A stretch of DNA of 58,297 nt, taken from contig JAKDKQ010000002.1 in assembly GCA_030453295.1 (NCBI GenBank), positions 1 to 58,297 of the forward strand, read 5' to 3'. Source of the DNA: Janibacter sp. Its GTDB lineage: Bacteria; Actinomycetota; Actinomycetes; Actinomycetales; Dermatophilaceae. Below the pieces are notes generated by a model, which was given only the letters and a program-made list of their open reading frames with translations, did not search any database and had not been told where the DNA came from. Each line of letters opens with the position of its first letter. Positions within the stretch are counted from its first letter, which is position 1. The translations under genes and the position numbers were made by a program. This document shows, one piece after another, positions 38,457 to 48,237 of the stretch.

Positions 38457-40979
38457 ATGACTGCACGGGGGCGGCTTCGGGTGCTGCTGGGCGCTGCGCC
38501 CGGTGTGGGGAAGACCTACACCATGCTGGAGGAAGGCAAACGACTACTCGGCGAAGGCAAGGACGTGGTGGTCGCTGTCGTGGAGACCCACGGCCGCGCG
38601 GCGACATCGGCGATGACCGAAGGACTAGAAGTCCTCCCGCGTCGTGCTCTCCAGCACCGGGACGTGGAACTGACCGAGATGGACCTGGACGCCACCCTGG
38701 CTCGCACGCCCGAGGTCGCCCTCGTCGATGAACTCGCCCACACCAACGCTCCCGGCTCTGAGCACGATAAGCGCTGGCAAGACGTTCAGGTGCTCCTGGA
38801 CGCGGGCATCGACGTGATCTCCACGGTCAACATTCAGCACATCGAGTCTCTGAACGATGTGGTGGAGCAGATCACCGGTGTGCCGCAGCGCGAGACGGTA
38901 CCGGACGATTTCCTTCGCGCGGCCGATCAGATCGAAGTTGTCGACCTGGCGCCCCAGGCGTTACAAGACCGGCTCTCCGGCGGACTCGTCTACCCGGCGG
39001 AGCGGATCGACGCGGCGCTGTCGAACTACTTCCGACTCGGCAACCTGACCGCGCTGCGCGAGCTCGCTCTGCTGTGGCTGGCCGATGAGGTCGACCAGGC
39101 GCTCAAGACCTACCGCGCCGAGCACGGCATCGACAGCAAGTGGGAAGCCCGGGAACGGGTGGTGGTGACTCTCACCGGCGGTCCGGAAGGCGAGACCCTA
39201 TTGCGTCGCGGAGCGCGGATCGCCGCGCGATCCGCGGGCGGAGACTTGCTCGCCGTGCACATCACCAGTCAAGACGGGCTGCGCGTCGCCGACCCGGAGT
39301 CACTGGCCCGGCAGCGCGCCCTCGTGGAAAAGCTCGGCGGCACGTATCACCAGGTCGTCGGTGACGATATCCCCATCGCGCTTGTCGAGTTCGCCAAATC
39401 CGTCAACGCCACACAGCTCGTCATCGGCGTCAGCCGCCGCAGCCGGCTCGCCGCCGCCCTCACCGGGCCTGGCATCGGCGCGACCGTCGTGCGCGAAGCC
39501 GGCAACATCGACGTGCACATCGTCAATCACGACGCCGCCGGCGGGAAACTCTCCCTCCCCAAGATCGGTGGAGCCTTGACGTGGAAGCGCCGCATCACCG
39601 GATTCGCACTCGCTCTCATCGGTGGCCCCCTCCTGACCTGGCTGCTGTCTGCCTTTCGTACCGAGGACTCCATCACCAGCGATGTCCTGAGCTATCAACT
39701 GCTGGTGGTGGTCGTCGCGCTCGTGGGGGGGATCTGGCCGGCACTATTTGCTGCTGTGATGTCCGGGCTCACCCTCGACTTCTTCTTCATCGCACCGCTG
39801 TACACAGTCACCGTCACCAAGCCAACCCATCTGGTCGCGCTCGCGCTCTACATCATCATCGCGATCTTGGTGAGCCTCGTCGTCGACCGGGCCGCCCGAC
39901 TGACCAGGGCCGCACGGCGCGCCGCAGCCGAGTCGGAACTTCTCGCCACCGTCGCCGGCAGCGTTCTGCGTGGGCAAGGAGCCATTCAAGCGCTGATCGA
40001 TCGCGCCCGAGAAGCATTCGGTCTCGCTGGCGTCCGACTCCGGAAAGGGGAAACTGTCCTCGCCACGGCAGGGGAACCGCTGCCCGACGACCGACACACC
40101 ACTGTACCCATCGGTGATCGCGCGATCCTGGAACTGCACGGCAACGACTTGGAAGCCTCCGAACAACGGCTCCTGGCCGTCCTCGTCGCGCAACTCGACG
40201 CCGCACTCGAACACAGCGACCTCGCCGAGACCGCCAGCGAAGTGGGTCCGCTCGCGGCCAACGATCGGGTTCGAACTGCTCTGCTCTCAGCGCTGAGCCA
40301 CGACCTGCGGCGTCCACTGGCCGCCGCGACTGCCGCCGTCAGTGGCCTCCGAGCCACCCGCAGCATGCTCAACGACAACGACCGGGACGAGCTCCTTGCC
40401 ACCGCCGATGAAAGCCTGACCACTCTCGCCACCCTGATCACTGACCTTCTGGATGTCAGCCGTCTCCAGGCCGGTGTCCTGGCCGTCTCGGTCAGCCCCG
40501 TCGATCCCGCCGACACCATCGTGCCCGCACTCGACGAGCTCGACCTTGGACCCGACCAAGTGCAGCTCGATCTTGACCCCACTATCCCGCCGGTCATGGC
40601 CGATCCCGCACTGCTGCAACGAGTGCTCGTCAACCTGCTCGTCAACGCCACCCGCTACACCCCACCTGGCGGCTACGTCCGCATCGCCACCAGCGCTTTC
40701 GCCGGACAGGTGGAAATCCGAATCATCGACCGCGGCCCCGGCATCCCCGCCGAGCGTCGAGATGACGTGTTCGTCCCCTTCCAACGTGTCGGCGACACCG
40801 ACAACACTGCGGGCCTTGGCCTCGGGCTGGCCCTCTCGAAAGGCTTCGTGGAAGGGATGGGTGGCACCCTCACCCCTGAAGACACCCCCGGCGGCGGGCT
40901 GACCATGGTCGTCACACTTCCCACACCCGAAACGCGGCAGCAACCTGCGGAAGCGACGACGGGAGGGACGCCATCATGA
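38457..40979 (+). CDS. kdpD: Sensor histidine kinase KdpD
   Basis: GAAPGVGKTYTMLEEGKRLL, VDELAHTNAPGSEHDKRWQDVQVLLDAGIDVISTVNIQHIESLND, HDLRRPLAAATAAVSGL, RGPGIPAERRDDVFVPF. Confidence 0.97.
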   Translation: MTARGRLRVLLGAAPGVGKTYTMLEEGKRLLGEGKDVVVAVVETHGRAATSAMTEGLEVLPRRALQHRDVELTEMDLDATLARTPEVALVDELAHTNAPGSEHDKRWQDVQVLLDAGIDVISTVNIQHIESLNDVVEQITGVPQRETVPDDFLRAADQIEVVDLAPQALQDRLSGGLVYPAERIDAALSNYFRLGNLTALRELALLWLADEVDQALKTYRAEHGIDSKWEARERVVVTLTGGPEGETLLRRGARIAARSAGGDLLAVHITSQDGLRVADPESLARQRALVEKLGGTYHQVVGDDIPIALVEFAKSVNATQLVIGVSRRSRLAAALTGPGIGATVVREAGNIDVHIVNHDAAGGKLSLPKIGGALTWKRRITGFALALIGGPLLTWLLSAFRTEDSITSDVLSYQLLVVVVALVGGIWPALFAAVMSGLTLDFFFIAPLYTVTVTKPTHLVALALYIIIAILVSLVVDRAARLTRAARRAAAESELLATVAGSVLRGQGAIQALIDRAREAFGLAGVRLRKGETVLATAGEPLPDDRHTTVPIGDRAILELHGNDLEASEQRLLAVLVAQLDAALEHSDLAETASEVGPLAANDRVRTALLSALSHDLRRPLAAATAAVSGLRATRSMLNDNDRDELLATADESLTTLATLITDLLDVSRLQAGVLAVSVSPVDPADTIVPALDELDLGPDQVQLDLDPTIPPVMADPALLQRVLVNLLVNATRYTPPGGYVRIATSAFAGQVEIRIIDRGPGIPAERRDDVFVPFQRVGDTDNTAGLGLGLALSKGFVEGMGGTLTPEDTPGGGLTMVVTLPTPETRQQPAEATTGGTPS

Positions 40980-41683
40980 AGATTCTCATCGCCGACGATG
41001 ATCCGCAAATCCTGCGCGCACTCCGAATCACGTTGACTGCGAAAGGCTATGAGATCATCACCGCCATCAACGGTGCGGAGGCCATCGCTGTCGCTATCGA
41101 CCGCCACCCCGATATCTACATGCTCGACCTTGGAATGCCCCAACTCGACGGCATCGAAGTCATCGCGGGCATCCGTGGCTGGTCCACCGCCCCGATCCTC
41201 GTCGTCTCCGGTCGTACCGGTGCGGCTGACAAAGTCGAAGCGCTCGACGCTGGGGCGGACGACTACGTGACCAAGCCCTTCTCCATCGAAGAACTCCTCG
41301 CCCGCATCCGCGCGCTCACCCGACGAGTACCCCAACACGAATCGGACCCGACTGTGACGCTCGGTGATGTCACCATTGACTTGTCGTCCCGGAACGTCGT
41401 GAAGACCAGCGGTGGCCAGACGCAGCAAATCCGTCTCACCCCCACGGAGTGGCAGGTACTCGAAGTCCTCATCCGCAATCCCGGCAAACTCGTCACCCGG
41501 CAGACTCTTCTCACCGAGATCTGGGGGTCCGAGCACATCACCGACACTGGCTACCTGCGCCTGTATGTCTCTCAGTTGCGCAAGAAACTCGAACCGAACC
41601 CGGGCAAGCCGCGGTATCTGATTACCGAGGCCGGGATGGGGCATCGTCTGCTGACCGACCAAGACAACGACCACGCCCCCTGA
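40976..41683 (+). CDS. kdpE: Response regulator KdpE
   Basis: Receiver domain (IADDDPQILRAL, DLGMPQLDGIEVIAGIR) and winged-helix C-terminus (LTPTEWQVLEVLIRNPGKLVTRQTLLTEIWG). Confidence 0.96.
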   Translation: MKILIADDDPQILRALRITLTAKGYEIITAINGAEAIAVAIDRHPDIYMLDLGMPQLDGIEVIAGIRGWSTAPILVVSGRTGAADKVEALDAGADDYVTKPFSIEELLARIRALTRRVPQHESDPTVTLGDVTIDLSSRNVVKTSGGQTQQIRLTPTEWQVLEVLIRNPGKLVTRQTLLTEIWGSEHITDTGYLRLYVSQLRKKLEPNPGKPRYLITEAGMGHRLLTDQDNDHAP

Positions 41684-41776
41684 CCCCGGTAAGGGCCGCA
41701 AACGCGCCCGGCCACTGAACGGGGTCGCCCCCGGCTCGAGGGTGTCCTGAAAGCGTTAGGGAACGGCCGCTTTTCG

Positions 41777-41803
41777 CATGTGTACCGTTAGGAGCCTCGT
41801 TCT
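41777..41803 (+). promoter_or_regulatory. kdp-like promoter motif upstream of araC-type gene (CATGTGTACCGTTAGGAGCCTCGTTCT)
   Basis: 22/27 identity to 28841-28867. Confidence 0.6.
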
Positions 41804-41831
41804 CCCGCGCACGGTGTCGTTAACTCCCGGT

Positions 41832-42797
41832 ATGGGTTCCGTAACGCAAGGCACCCCGCGCACTACCGCGGACACGGCAGCGTCTCCTCAACCTCCAGTG
41901 TTCTCACCGGTTGTCGCTCGGACGACCACCTCGCATGCCGCTACGGAACCGCGGGCATACGACTGCGTGCGCATCAGCTTCGTGCGCTCCGGATCGGCAA
42001 TCCTTTTTAGCGAGTTCGGCCTACGTCCTGCGAGTATCGGGGACGTGGTTGCCCTGGCGCCGTGTACCTTGTGTGGCTGGGAACCGGAGGGTTTCGTCAC
42101 CGTCACGACCCTGTACCTTGATCGAGACTTCCTCGTCGATCAGGTGTTCTGGCAACACGCATCAGTGTTCACCGACCGCCTCCAGGCCAAACATTTCTTG
42201 GAGACCCGTTATGCCGAACCCGCTCAGATTGTTCGTCTCGGAACAGATCGTGTCGGGCTCCTGATGCCCTGGCTGGACGAGCTTGTGGCTCTGAGCCTGG
42301 ATAATCCTGCTCCGGAGCGGTTCTACAAGGCGCAGGCCTTGCTGTTTGCGGTGCTGGATGTGGTGGTGCCATATATCGACGTGACGGAGCGACGTATCAC
42401 TTCCAGTCAGCGAGCGTCTATGTTTCCGGGACTCCCGCGTCACCGTGTCTTCGATCCCATTAGAGCTGAAGTACGCCACGCCGCGAGCCTGCTGCGACAC
42501 AAATCGGAGCGTCGGTGGACACTCGGCGCGCTGGCAAAGGCCGTCCACTTGTCCCCATCGCACCTTGGACGACTGTTCGTCCCCGCGTTCGGCAAGACGC
42601 CGATTGCCTACCTCACCATGCTACGGGCGGAGCAAATGGCCCACCTGCTGCGCACCACGGACGAACCGATCGCGACTGTTGCACGAAAGGTCGGCTGGAC
42701 GGACCCTGCCTACGCCGGGCGCTTGTTCCGGCGGAGCATCGGAATCACGCCTCGCGAGTACCGGTCCCTGAGTCAGCGGGTGGCTGCGGCGGACTGA
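41832..42797 (+). CDS. AraC-family transcriptional regulator
   Basis: C-terminal HTH: WTLGALAKAVHLSPSHLGRLFVPAFGKTPIAYLTMLRAEQMAHLLRTTDEPIATVARKVGWTDPAYAGRLFRRSIGITPREYR. Confidence 0.93.
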   Translation: MGSVTQGTPRTTADTAASPQPPVFSPVVARTTTSHAATEPRAYDCVRISFVRSGSAILFSEFGLRPASIGDVVALAPCTLCGWEPEGFVTVTTLYLDRDFLVDQVFWQHASVFTDRLQAKHFLETRYAEPAQIVRLGTDRVGLLMPWLDELVALSLDNPAPERFYKAQALLFAVLDVVVPYIDVTERRITSSQRASMFPGLPRHRVFDPIRAEVRHAASLLRHKSERRWTLGALAKAVHLSPSHLGRLFVPAFGKTPIAYLTMLRAEQMAHLLRTTDEPIATVARKVGWTDPAYAGRLFRRSIGITPREYRSLSQRVAAAD

Positions 42798-43022
42798 CCC
42801 GGAGGATCCGCGCACAGATCCGGAGGATTTCGCGCAGTTCCAGCCCGGTCGCGTGCAACGACCGCATCAACGAGTAGACCAGATGGGACTCGTCGGGTTC
42901 ATTGCGGAGCCTGGTGGTCGCAGTCTCATTTCTCGCCCGTCTCGTATCCCCGATCCGCCCGGCGCACCTCATGGTCGCAAGGGTCAGCCGCCCTGTTGGG
43001 CGGCCGGGGAAGGAGGCTGGTG

Positions 43023-44111
43023 ATGGCGACGGATGAAAGTGCGCAAGTAACGCGGGACGCGAAGCTTGACGCGCTGCATGAACGCCTTGCAATTGCGGTG
43101 GGTCAGCTCGCGTCCGGGGAAGACTGGCGGCGTGCAATGAAGTTCGCCGCCCGGTTCCGGTCACGGAGTTTCGGGAACACCCTGTTGGTGTGGGCGCAGC
43201 ACCTTGACGCTTTCGAGCAGGGCCGTGTGCAAGCGCCGGAGCCGTCCTATGTTGCGGGGTACAAGCAATGGCAGACCCTCGGCAGGCAGGTGGAGAAGGG
43301 GCAGCCGGGGTACATGATCTTCGCCCCGGTGACGGGCCGGTTCGCGTCCTCGACCCCGCAGGACAATGCCTCATGGCGGAGGCTGGGCCGGTTCGAGAAG
43401 CCGACGCCGGGTGAGGCGGTGCGCTCCCGCATGGTCGGCGCGAAACCCGCCTACGTGTGGGATGTCTCCCAGACCGCCGGCGATCCGATTCCGGAGCGTC
43501 CGTCGCCGGTGCTACTGGAAGGCGAAGCCCCCGAAGGCTTGTGGGCTGGGCTTGCGGCTTTGGTGGAGGCGGAGGGGTTCGCGGTGCTGCGGGTCAAGCA
43601 CGAGGGCATGATCCGCGGTGCGAACGGCCTGACCGACTACACGAACCGGACGGTCGCGGTGCGGACGAACATGGACGATTCCGCGCAGGTGAAGACCCTC
43701 GCGCACGAACTCGCGCACGTGAAGCTGCACGGTCCCGACAACCCGGACGCCACGGGCCATCGCGGGGTGGGTGAGGTGGAAGCGGAGTCGGTGGCGCTGA
43801 TGATCGGTGCCGCGCACGGGATGGACACCACCGGCTACACGATCCCTTACGTCTCCGGCTGGGCGGGCACCGTCAAGGACAAGGACCCGGCGGAGGTGGT
43901 GCAGGCCACAGGCGAGCGGGTCCGCAAGACCGCGGGGGCGATCCTTGATGCCCTCCCCACAGCGCAGATCGGCGACGGTGACCCGCCCGGCCTCACCCGC
44001 GACCCCGCGCGCGCCGAACGTACCCCGAGAGCAGAGCGCACCACGGCAACGCCGGCGGTGGAGCCGCCGCGGTCGTCTCGCACGGCGGAGGCCGCGGTCA
44101 GGAGCCTGTGA
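43023..44111 (+). CDS. ArdC-like antirestriction protein (ssDNA-binding N-terminus + metallopeptidase)
   Basis: AARFRSRSFGNTLLVWAQ, VEKGQPGYMIFAPV, LAHELAHVKLHG. Confidence 0.88.
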   Translation: MATDESAQVTRDAKLDALHERLAIAVGQLASGEDWRRAMKFAARFRSRSFGNTLLVWAQHLDAFEQGRVQAPEPSYVAGYKQWQTLGRQVEKGQPGYMIFAPVTGRFASSTPQDNASWRRLGRFEKPTPGEAVRSRMVGAKPAYVWDVSQTAGDPIPERPSPVLLEGEAPEGLWAGLAALVEAEGFAVLRVKHEGMIRGANGLTDYTNRTVAVRTNMDDSAQVKTLAHELAHVKLHGPDNPDATGHRGVGEVEAESVALMIGAAHGMDTTGYTIPYVSGWAGTVKDKDPAEVVQATGERVRKTAGAILDALPTAQIGDGDPPGLTRDPARAERTPRAERTTATPAVEPPRSSRTAEAAVRSL

Positions 44112-45037
44112 TGAAGGCCGCTGAGCTGTTTGTCCAGGTCGCCGACGTTCCGCTGGCTGCGGCCGCCGTGCAATTCGCGCAGGCCGGGGTGCCGGTGTTC
44201 CCGTGCGTGCCGGGCGGGAAGCGGCCGCTGGTCGAGCACGGATTCCACGACGCGAGCAGCGACCCGGCGCAGGTCGGGGCGTGGTGGCGGCGTTGGCCGG
44301 CCGCGAATATCGGCGTGCCGACCGGCCGAGCGTCCGGGTTCGTGGTGGTGGATGTGGATGTGCACGGTCCCGTCGATGGGCGGGCCGGCTTCGTCCGCGC
44401 GACTGCGGCGGGGTTGACCGGCGGGTGGAAGATACTAGTACGCACGCCCACGGGCGGGATGCACGCTTATTATCCGGCGATGCCGGGGACCGAACAGCGG
44501 TCGTGGCAGGCGGGGCGTGCCGGGGTCGATTTCCGTGGTGACGGCGGCTACATCATCGTCCCGCCCTCGGCCCGGACGATCGAGGGCACCACGGCCCTCT
44601 ACCGGGTCGAGGAGGTCGGGACCGGTCACGCGCGAACACTGGATGCCGCACGGCTGCGGGACTTCCTGGACCCCCGCCCCGAGCCTCGCCCCCGGCCCGA
44701 CACTTGGCAGCCGGTGGGGCGGGACGATGCCGTGCGGTTGGCGCGCTGGCTGGGCAGGCAGGATACCGACCGCAATCTCAAATTGTTCTGGGCGTCCTGC
44801 CGTCTCGCTGAGGGCGGCGTCCCGCTAGACGATGCTCTGGATGCGGTGCTGGCGGCGGCGAAGTCGGACTTCGGGCCGCGAGAGATTGCCGCGACGATTC
44901 GGTCCGCGTACCGCACCGTCCTCCCCGAGTCTGCCCGACGCGAGTCGCCGCCGAGGCGGGGCGAATCGCCGGCCGAGAGGTGGTTCGGCCACCACGCCCA
45001 CGCCACTCGCTCGTCACCGAGGGGACGGGAGCTGTGA
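44111..45037 (+). CDS. Bifunctional DNA primase/polymerase N-terminal (prim-pol) domain protein
   Basis: GVPVFPCVPGGKRPLVEHGFHDASSDPAQVGAWWRRWPAANIGVPTGRASGFVVVDVD. Confidence 0.92.
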   Translation: MKAAELFVQVADVPLAAAAVQFAQAGVPVFPCVPGGKRPLVEHGFHDASSDPAQVGAWWRRWPAANIGVPTGRASGFVVVDVDVHGPVDGRAGFVRATAAGLTGGWKILVRTPTGGMHAYYPAMPGTEQRSWQAGRAGVDFRGDGGYIIVPPSARTIEGTTALYRVEEVGTGHARTLDAARLRDFLDPRPEPRPRPDTWQPVGRDDAVRLARWLGRQDTDRNLKLFWASCRLAEGGVPLDDALDAVLAAAKSDFGPREIAATIRSAYRTVLPESARRESPPRRGESPAERWFGHHAHATRSSPRGREL

Positions 45038-45678
45038 TGTTGCCGGGAACGAGAACGCGCGGTGGTCGGGTGGCGGTAGCGACAGCGGTGGCGGGGACGG
45101 TGTTCATCGCTGCGGGAGCGTTCTGGCTCTCCTTCACGGCCCTGGCTGATCTTGCCCGCCGTTCCGGGGTGGATGCGGGGCAGGCGTGGGCGTGGCCGTT
45201 GATCGTGGACGGCATCATCGTCGTCTCAACCGTCGCCGTCGTCGCGCTCGCAGGGCAACGCTCCGCCTGGTATCCGTGGGCGCTGCTGGCTGCCGGTGCG
45301 GTGGTGTCGGTGACCGCGAACGCGATCCACGCCGTCGTGGTCGCCGACGCAGACGTACCGAGCGTTCTGGCGGCGTCGGTGGCGGCGGTGCCGCCGCTGG
45401 TGCTGCTAGCGATCACCCACCTCACCGTCATCCTCACCCGACCCCTCCCCACAGCCGAGCCGTTGCACGAGTCAGGCGAGGAGACGGCGACGGTTGCTCC
45501 GTTGCAGTTGCCGTTGCCGGTGCCGGTGTGGCGTGAGGTGGCGGTGTCGCTACGGGAGGAGGAGGGCTGGTCGAACAAGCAGATCGCCCGCCACCTCGGT
45601 GTGCACCCATCCACGGTTGGACGCTGGTTCGCCCGTCCCGCCATGCCCGGCCACGACAACACGGAGGAGACGACATGA
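45037..45678 (+). CDS. SpdB/DUF2637-type mobile-element transfer membrane protein with C-terminal HTH
   Basis: AFWLSFTALADLARRSGVDAGQAWAWPLIVDGIIVVSTVAVVAL; C-terminal WSNKQIARHLGVHPSTVGRW. Confidence 0.85.
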   Translation: MLPGTRTRGGRVAVATAVAGTVFIAAGAFWLSFTALADLARRSGVDAGQAWAWPLIVDGIIVVSTVAVVALAGQRSAWYPWALLAAGAVVSVTANAIHAVVVADADVPSVLAASVAAVPPLVLLAITHLTVILTRPLPTAEPLHESGEETATVAPLQLPLPVPVWREVAVSLREEEGWSNKQIARHLGVHPSTVGRWFARPAMPGHDNTEETT

Positions 45679-46124
45679 ACGAGCACGAGCAGCGCACCGC
45701 GCGGCTCGGAGAGCACCCCGCACTCCGCCGGGAGATCTCTGAGGTGCCCGAGGAGGCACGCCGTACTGGGGACGGGGACGTGTCTGAACTGGCCCGCCAC
45801 GGCGACCCCTCCGCGGCGAAGACGAAGCCCGATGCGGCACAGGCGGGGAGGCGTCGTGCGGGGGTGGAGTGGGTGCGGCCGTCCGATCTGCTGGCCTCGC
45901 GGATGGGCAGGGTCGTGGGGCAAGGCATCGACTTCCAAGCCGAGCTCGCCCGCCGCGCGAGACGTGTGCCCGCTCAGGCATATCGGGGCACTCGCCCGGT
46001 CGCCCGGTCGGGTGGGCGGGTTGTGAGCGAGCGGGCACGGAAACTGCCGCCGGTGACCGCGTTCGGCCGCGGGGCTGGGGAGCAGCACTCGTGGGTGTCG
46101 CGCTCCGGGATCGGGTTGGGGTGA
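45675..46124 (+). CDS. Hypothetical ICE-associated protein
   Basis: 149 aa, start overlaps upstream stop. Confidence 0.65.
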   Translation: MNEHEQRTARLGEHPALRREISEVPEEARRTGDGDVSELARHGDPSAAKTKPDAAQAGRRRAGVEWVRPSDLLASRMGRVVGQGIDFQAELARRARRVPAQAYRGTRPVARSGGRVVSERARKLPPVTAFGRGAGEQHSWVSRSGIGLG

Positions 46125-46206
46125 CATAGGCCATGCGTGTCCCTCCTCAACCGGCGAGCACGACCGCTGGGGGACGCGCGCGCACCTGCTGTTCAGGAGG
46201 TGCCGG

Positions 46207-47076
46207 ATGACATACGCAAGCAGCCGTAACGAGGAGCGGCATCGTTTTGAGGACTCGGAGGCGCTACGTGCACTCCTCAACAGACTTCATGACGCAGGCA
46301 CGGACGCGTGGCGGAACGACCCGGAGGCTGCCGCGCTGATGCGGCACGCGGCCGACAAGTACGCTGCCCTGGCACGCAAGCATGGCCTGGACCCGTGGGA
46401 GGCCGCATCGGCGGCGTTCGACGCAATGCGGGGAGCCGCCACCCGTCGGGCGGATGACCCGTGGGCGGTGGTGACCCGTGCGGTGCAAGTGACCTGCATC
46501 GGCGAGGAGCGCGGCAACGGCCTGCTGTGCTCGGTGCACCAGGCCCGCCGGCCGAGGTATTCGGTGTTCCATGATGCGGAGCGGTTCAGCGACCGAGAGA
46601 ACCCGCTGCCCGACTACCACCCCGCCTTCCACGTCGACCCTTTCACCGACGACGAGGAGGACGTGCCCGCTGAGGACGAAGACGTGCGGCTGGCGCGGAC
46701 GATGAACGTCGACTCGGCGATGGAGAACACGACCGCGTTCCTTACTCGGCTGGGATGGGATCCGGCGACCGCACGCGCCTCGGTCGACTACATCACTGGC
46801 AGGCTTGCCGAATCCGTGTCGCGAGCGTCGGCCTTCGAGGTACTCCGCCGCGACCAGCAAGCCCGCGCGCTCCTGGACCTGCCCGGCACCTCCTGGACGA
46901 CCCTGCTGCGAGTCGTGCTCGGCAACCCCGACCCCGCCCTCACACGCACGAACGCCGGTCGTGGCCTGCTGGTGCGGCTGCTCATCGGCGAGCCGTTGCG
47001 GGCCCTGTGGCGTGATGAGGACCTCGTGCTGACCGCTGGCCTTGCCGCCCCCGATAGGCGGGGTGAGCGTCTGTGA
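46207..47076 (+). CDS. Hypothetical ICE-associated protein
   Basis: 289 aa; stop overlaps ParB-like start. Confidence 0.75.
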   Translation: MTYASSRNEERHRFEDSEALRALLNRLHDAGTDAWRNDPEAAALMRHAADKYAALARKHGLDPWEAASAAFDAMRGAATRRADDPWAVVTRAVQVTCIGEERGNGLLCSVHQARRPRYSVFHDAERFSDRENPLPDYHPAFHVDPFTDDEEDVPAEDEDVRLARTMNVDSAMENTTAFLTRLGWDPATARASVDYITGRLAESVSRASAFEVLRRDQQARALLDLPGTSWTTLLRVVLGNPDPALTRTNAGRGLLVRLLIGEPLRALWRDEDLVLTAGLAAPDRRGERL

Positions 47077-48161
47077 GCACTCCGCAGGATGGGCACATCG
47101 AGTTGGAGCGGGCGGTGAACTCCATCGGTGTCGGCCGCCGGCACCGGCAGGACTACGGCGACCTGACCGCAATGGTCGAGTCGATCCGCCGCAACGGCCT
47201 GCTGCAACCGATCACGATCACCCTCGACGGCAACCTCATCTGCGGAGCGAGACGGCTGGCGGCGATCAAGCTGCTCGGGTGGAAAAGCGTCAAAGTGTGG
47301 GTGCGGTCCGGGGTTTCGGATCGGCTCGGACAGCTCCTCGCGGAGCAGGACGACAACCTGTTGCACAAGCCGTTGACCCAGTTCGAGGCCGCCGGCCTCT
47401 ACCGCGAACTCAAGACCCTACTCGCCGAAGATGCCGCACACCGCCAGGAGGCAACCCGGTTCCAGGCCGCCGATGATGCGGGAGAAGACGGTCCCGTTAA
47501 GTTAACGGCACCGTGGGACACCACCCCGGGTGAGGCGGCGGTGCAGGCCGCGCAGATGGTCACCGGCCGGGACTCCCACACCACGCTGGAGCGTATCGGT
47601 CGACTCGAACACCTTGCCGCCGACCAAACCCAACCCGAGTCCGTCCGTACTCGCGCGGCGGAGGAGGTCGAGCGGATCAAGGCTGGTGGGAAGGTGTACC
47701 CCTCGCACTTGCGTGTCAATGCCGAGCTCTCCCTCGCCGAGCTCGACCAGATCGTCGCCGACCCCACCCAACCGGCCGAACTGCGCGACCAAGCGCGCGC
47801 TGAGGCCGCTCAGGTGCGTGACGCGGAGCGTGAGGCGCGGGCGGTGGAACTGGAGGAGCTGGCGCAGGCTGCGCTCGCCCGTGTGAGGGCCGCGAAGAAG
47901 ACCGGCCGGAAACCCCAGCGCCGCCCGCTGACCGCGGTCGAGGATGAGGGTGAGCCGGTGCCGTTCCCGCTGACCGTGTTCGTCGCAATCTGGGACGACA
48001 TGGGCGGATGGTGGCAACACCACAACCCGGGGGAGGTCGGCCCGGCGTTGACCGAGGAGCAATGGTCGCGGTTCGAGCAGACCGTCGCCGGCACGATCGT
48101 GTTCGCTGATACCGCGCGTGCTGCCCGCCGAGCGCAGGAGCGCAGCGAGCACATCGCCTGA
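47073..48161 (+). CDS. ParB N-terminal domain (nuclease-like) protein
   Basis: YGDLTAMVESIRRNGLLQPITITLDGNLICGARRLAAIKLLGW. Confidence 0.9.
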   Translation: MSTPQDGHIELERAVNSIGVGRRHRQDYGDLTAMVESIRRNGLLQPITITLDGNLICGARRLAAIKLLGWKSVKVWVRSGVSDRLGQLLAEQDDNLLHKPLTQFEAAGLYRELKTLLAEDAAHRQEATRFQAADDAGEDGPVKLTAPWDTTPGEAAVQAAQMVTGRDSHTTLERIGRLEHLAADQTQPESVRTRAAEEVERIKAGGKVYPSHLRVNAELSLAELDQIVADPTQPAELRDQARAEAAQVRDAEREARAVELEELAQAALARVRAAKKTGRKPQRRPLTAVEDEGEPVPFPLTVFVAIWDDMGGWWQHHNPGEVGPALTEEQWSRFEQTVAGTIVFADTARAARRAQERSEHIA

Positions 48162-48237
48162 CCCGGCGCCGCTTCCTGGGGCGGTGTGTGCACCTTCCAG
48201 GCGACCACCAACCTGTCGCCTCTTAGGAGGATCCCGC

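Noticed and set aside
44778-46280. 500-aa minus-strand ORF
   Set aside because: Antisense across prim-pol, DUF2637-like and hypothetical genes; low complexity.
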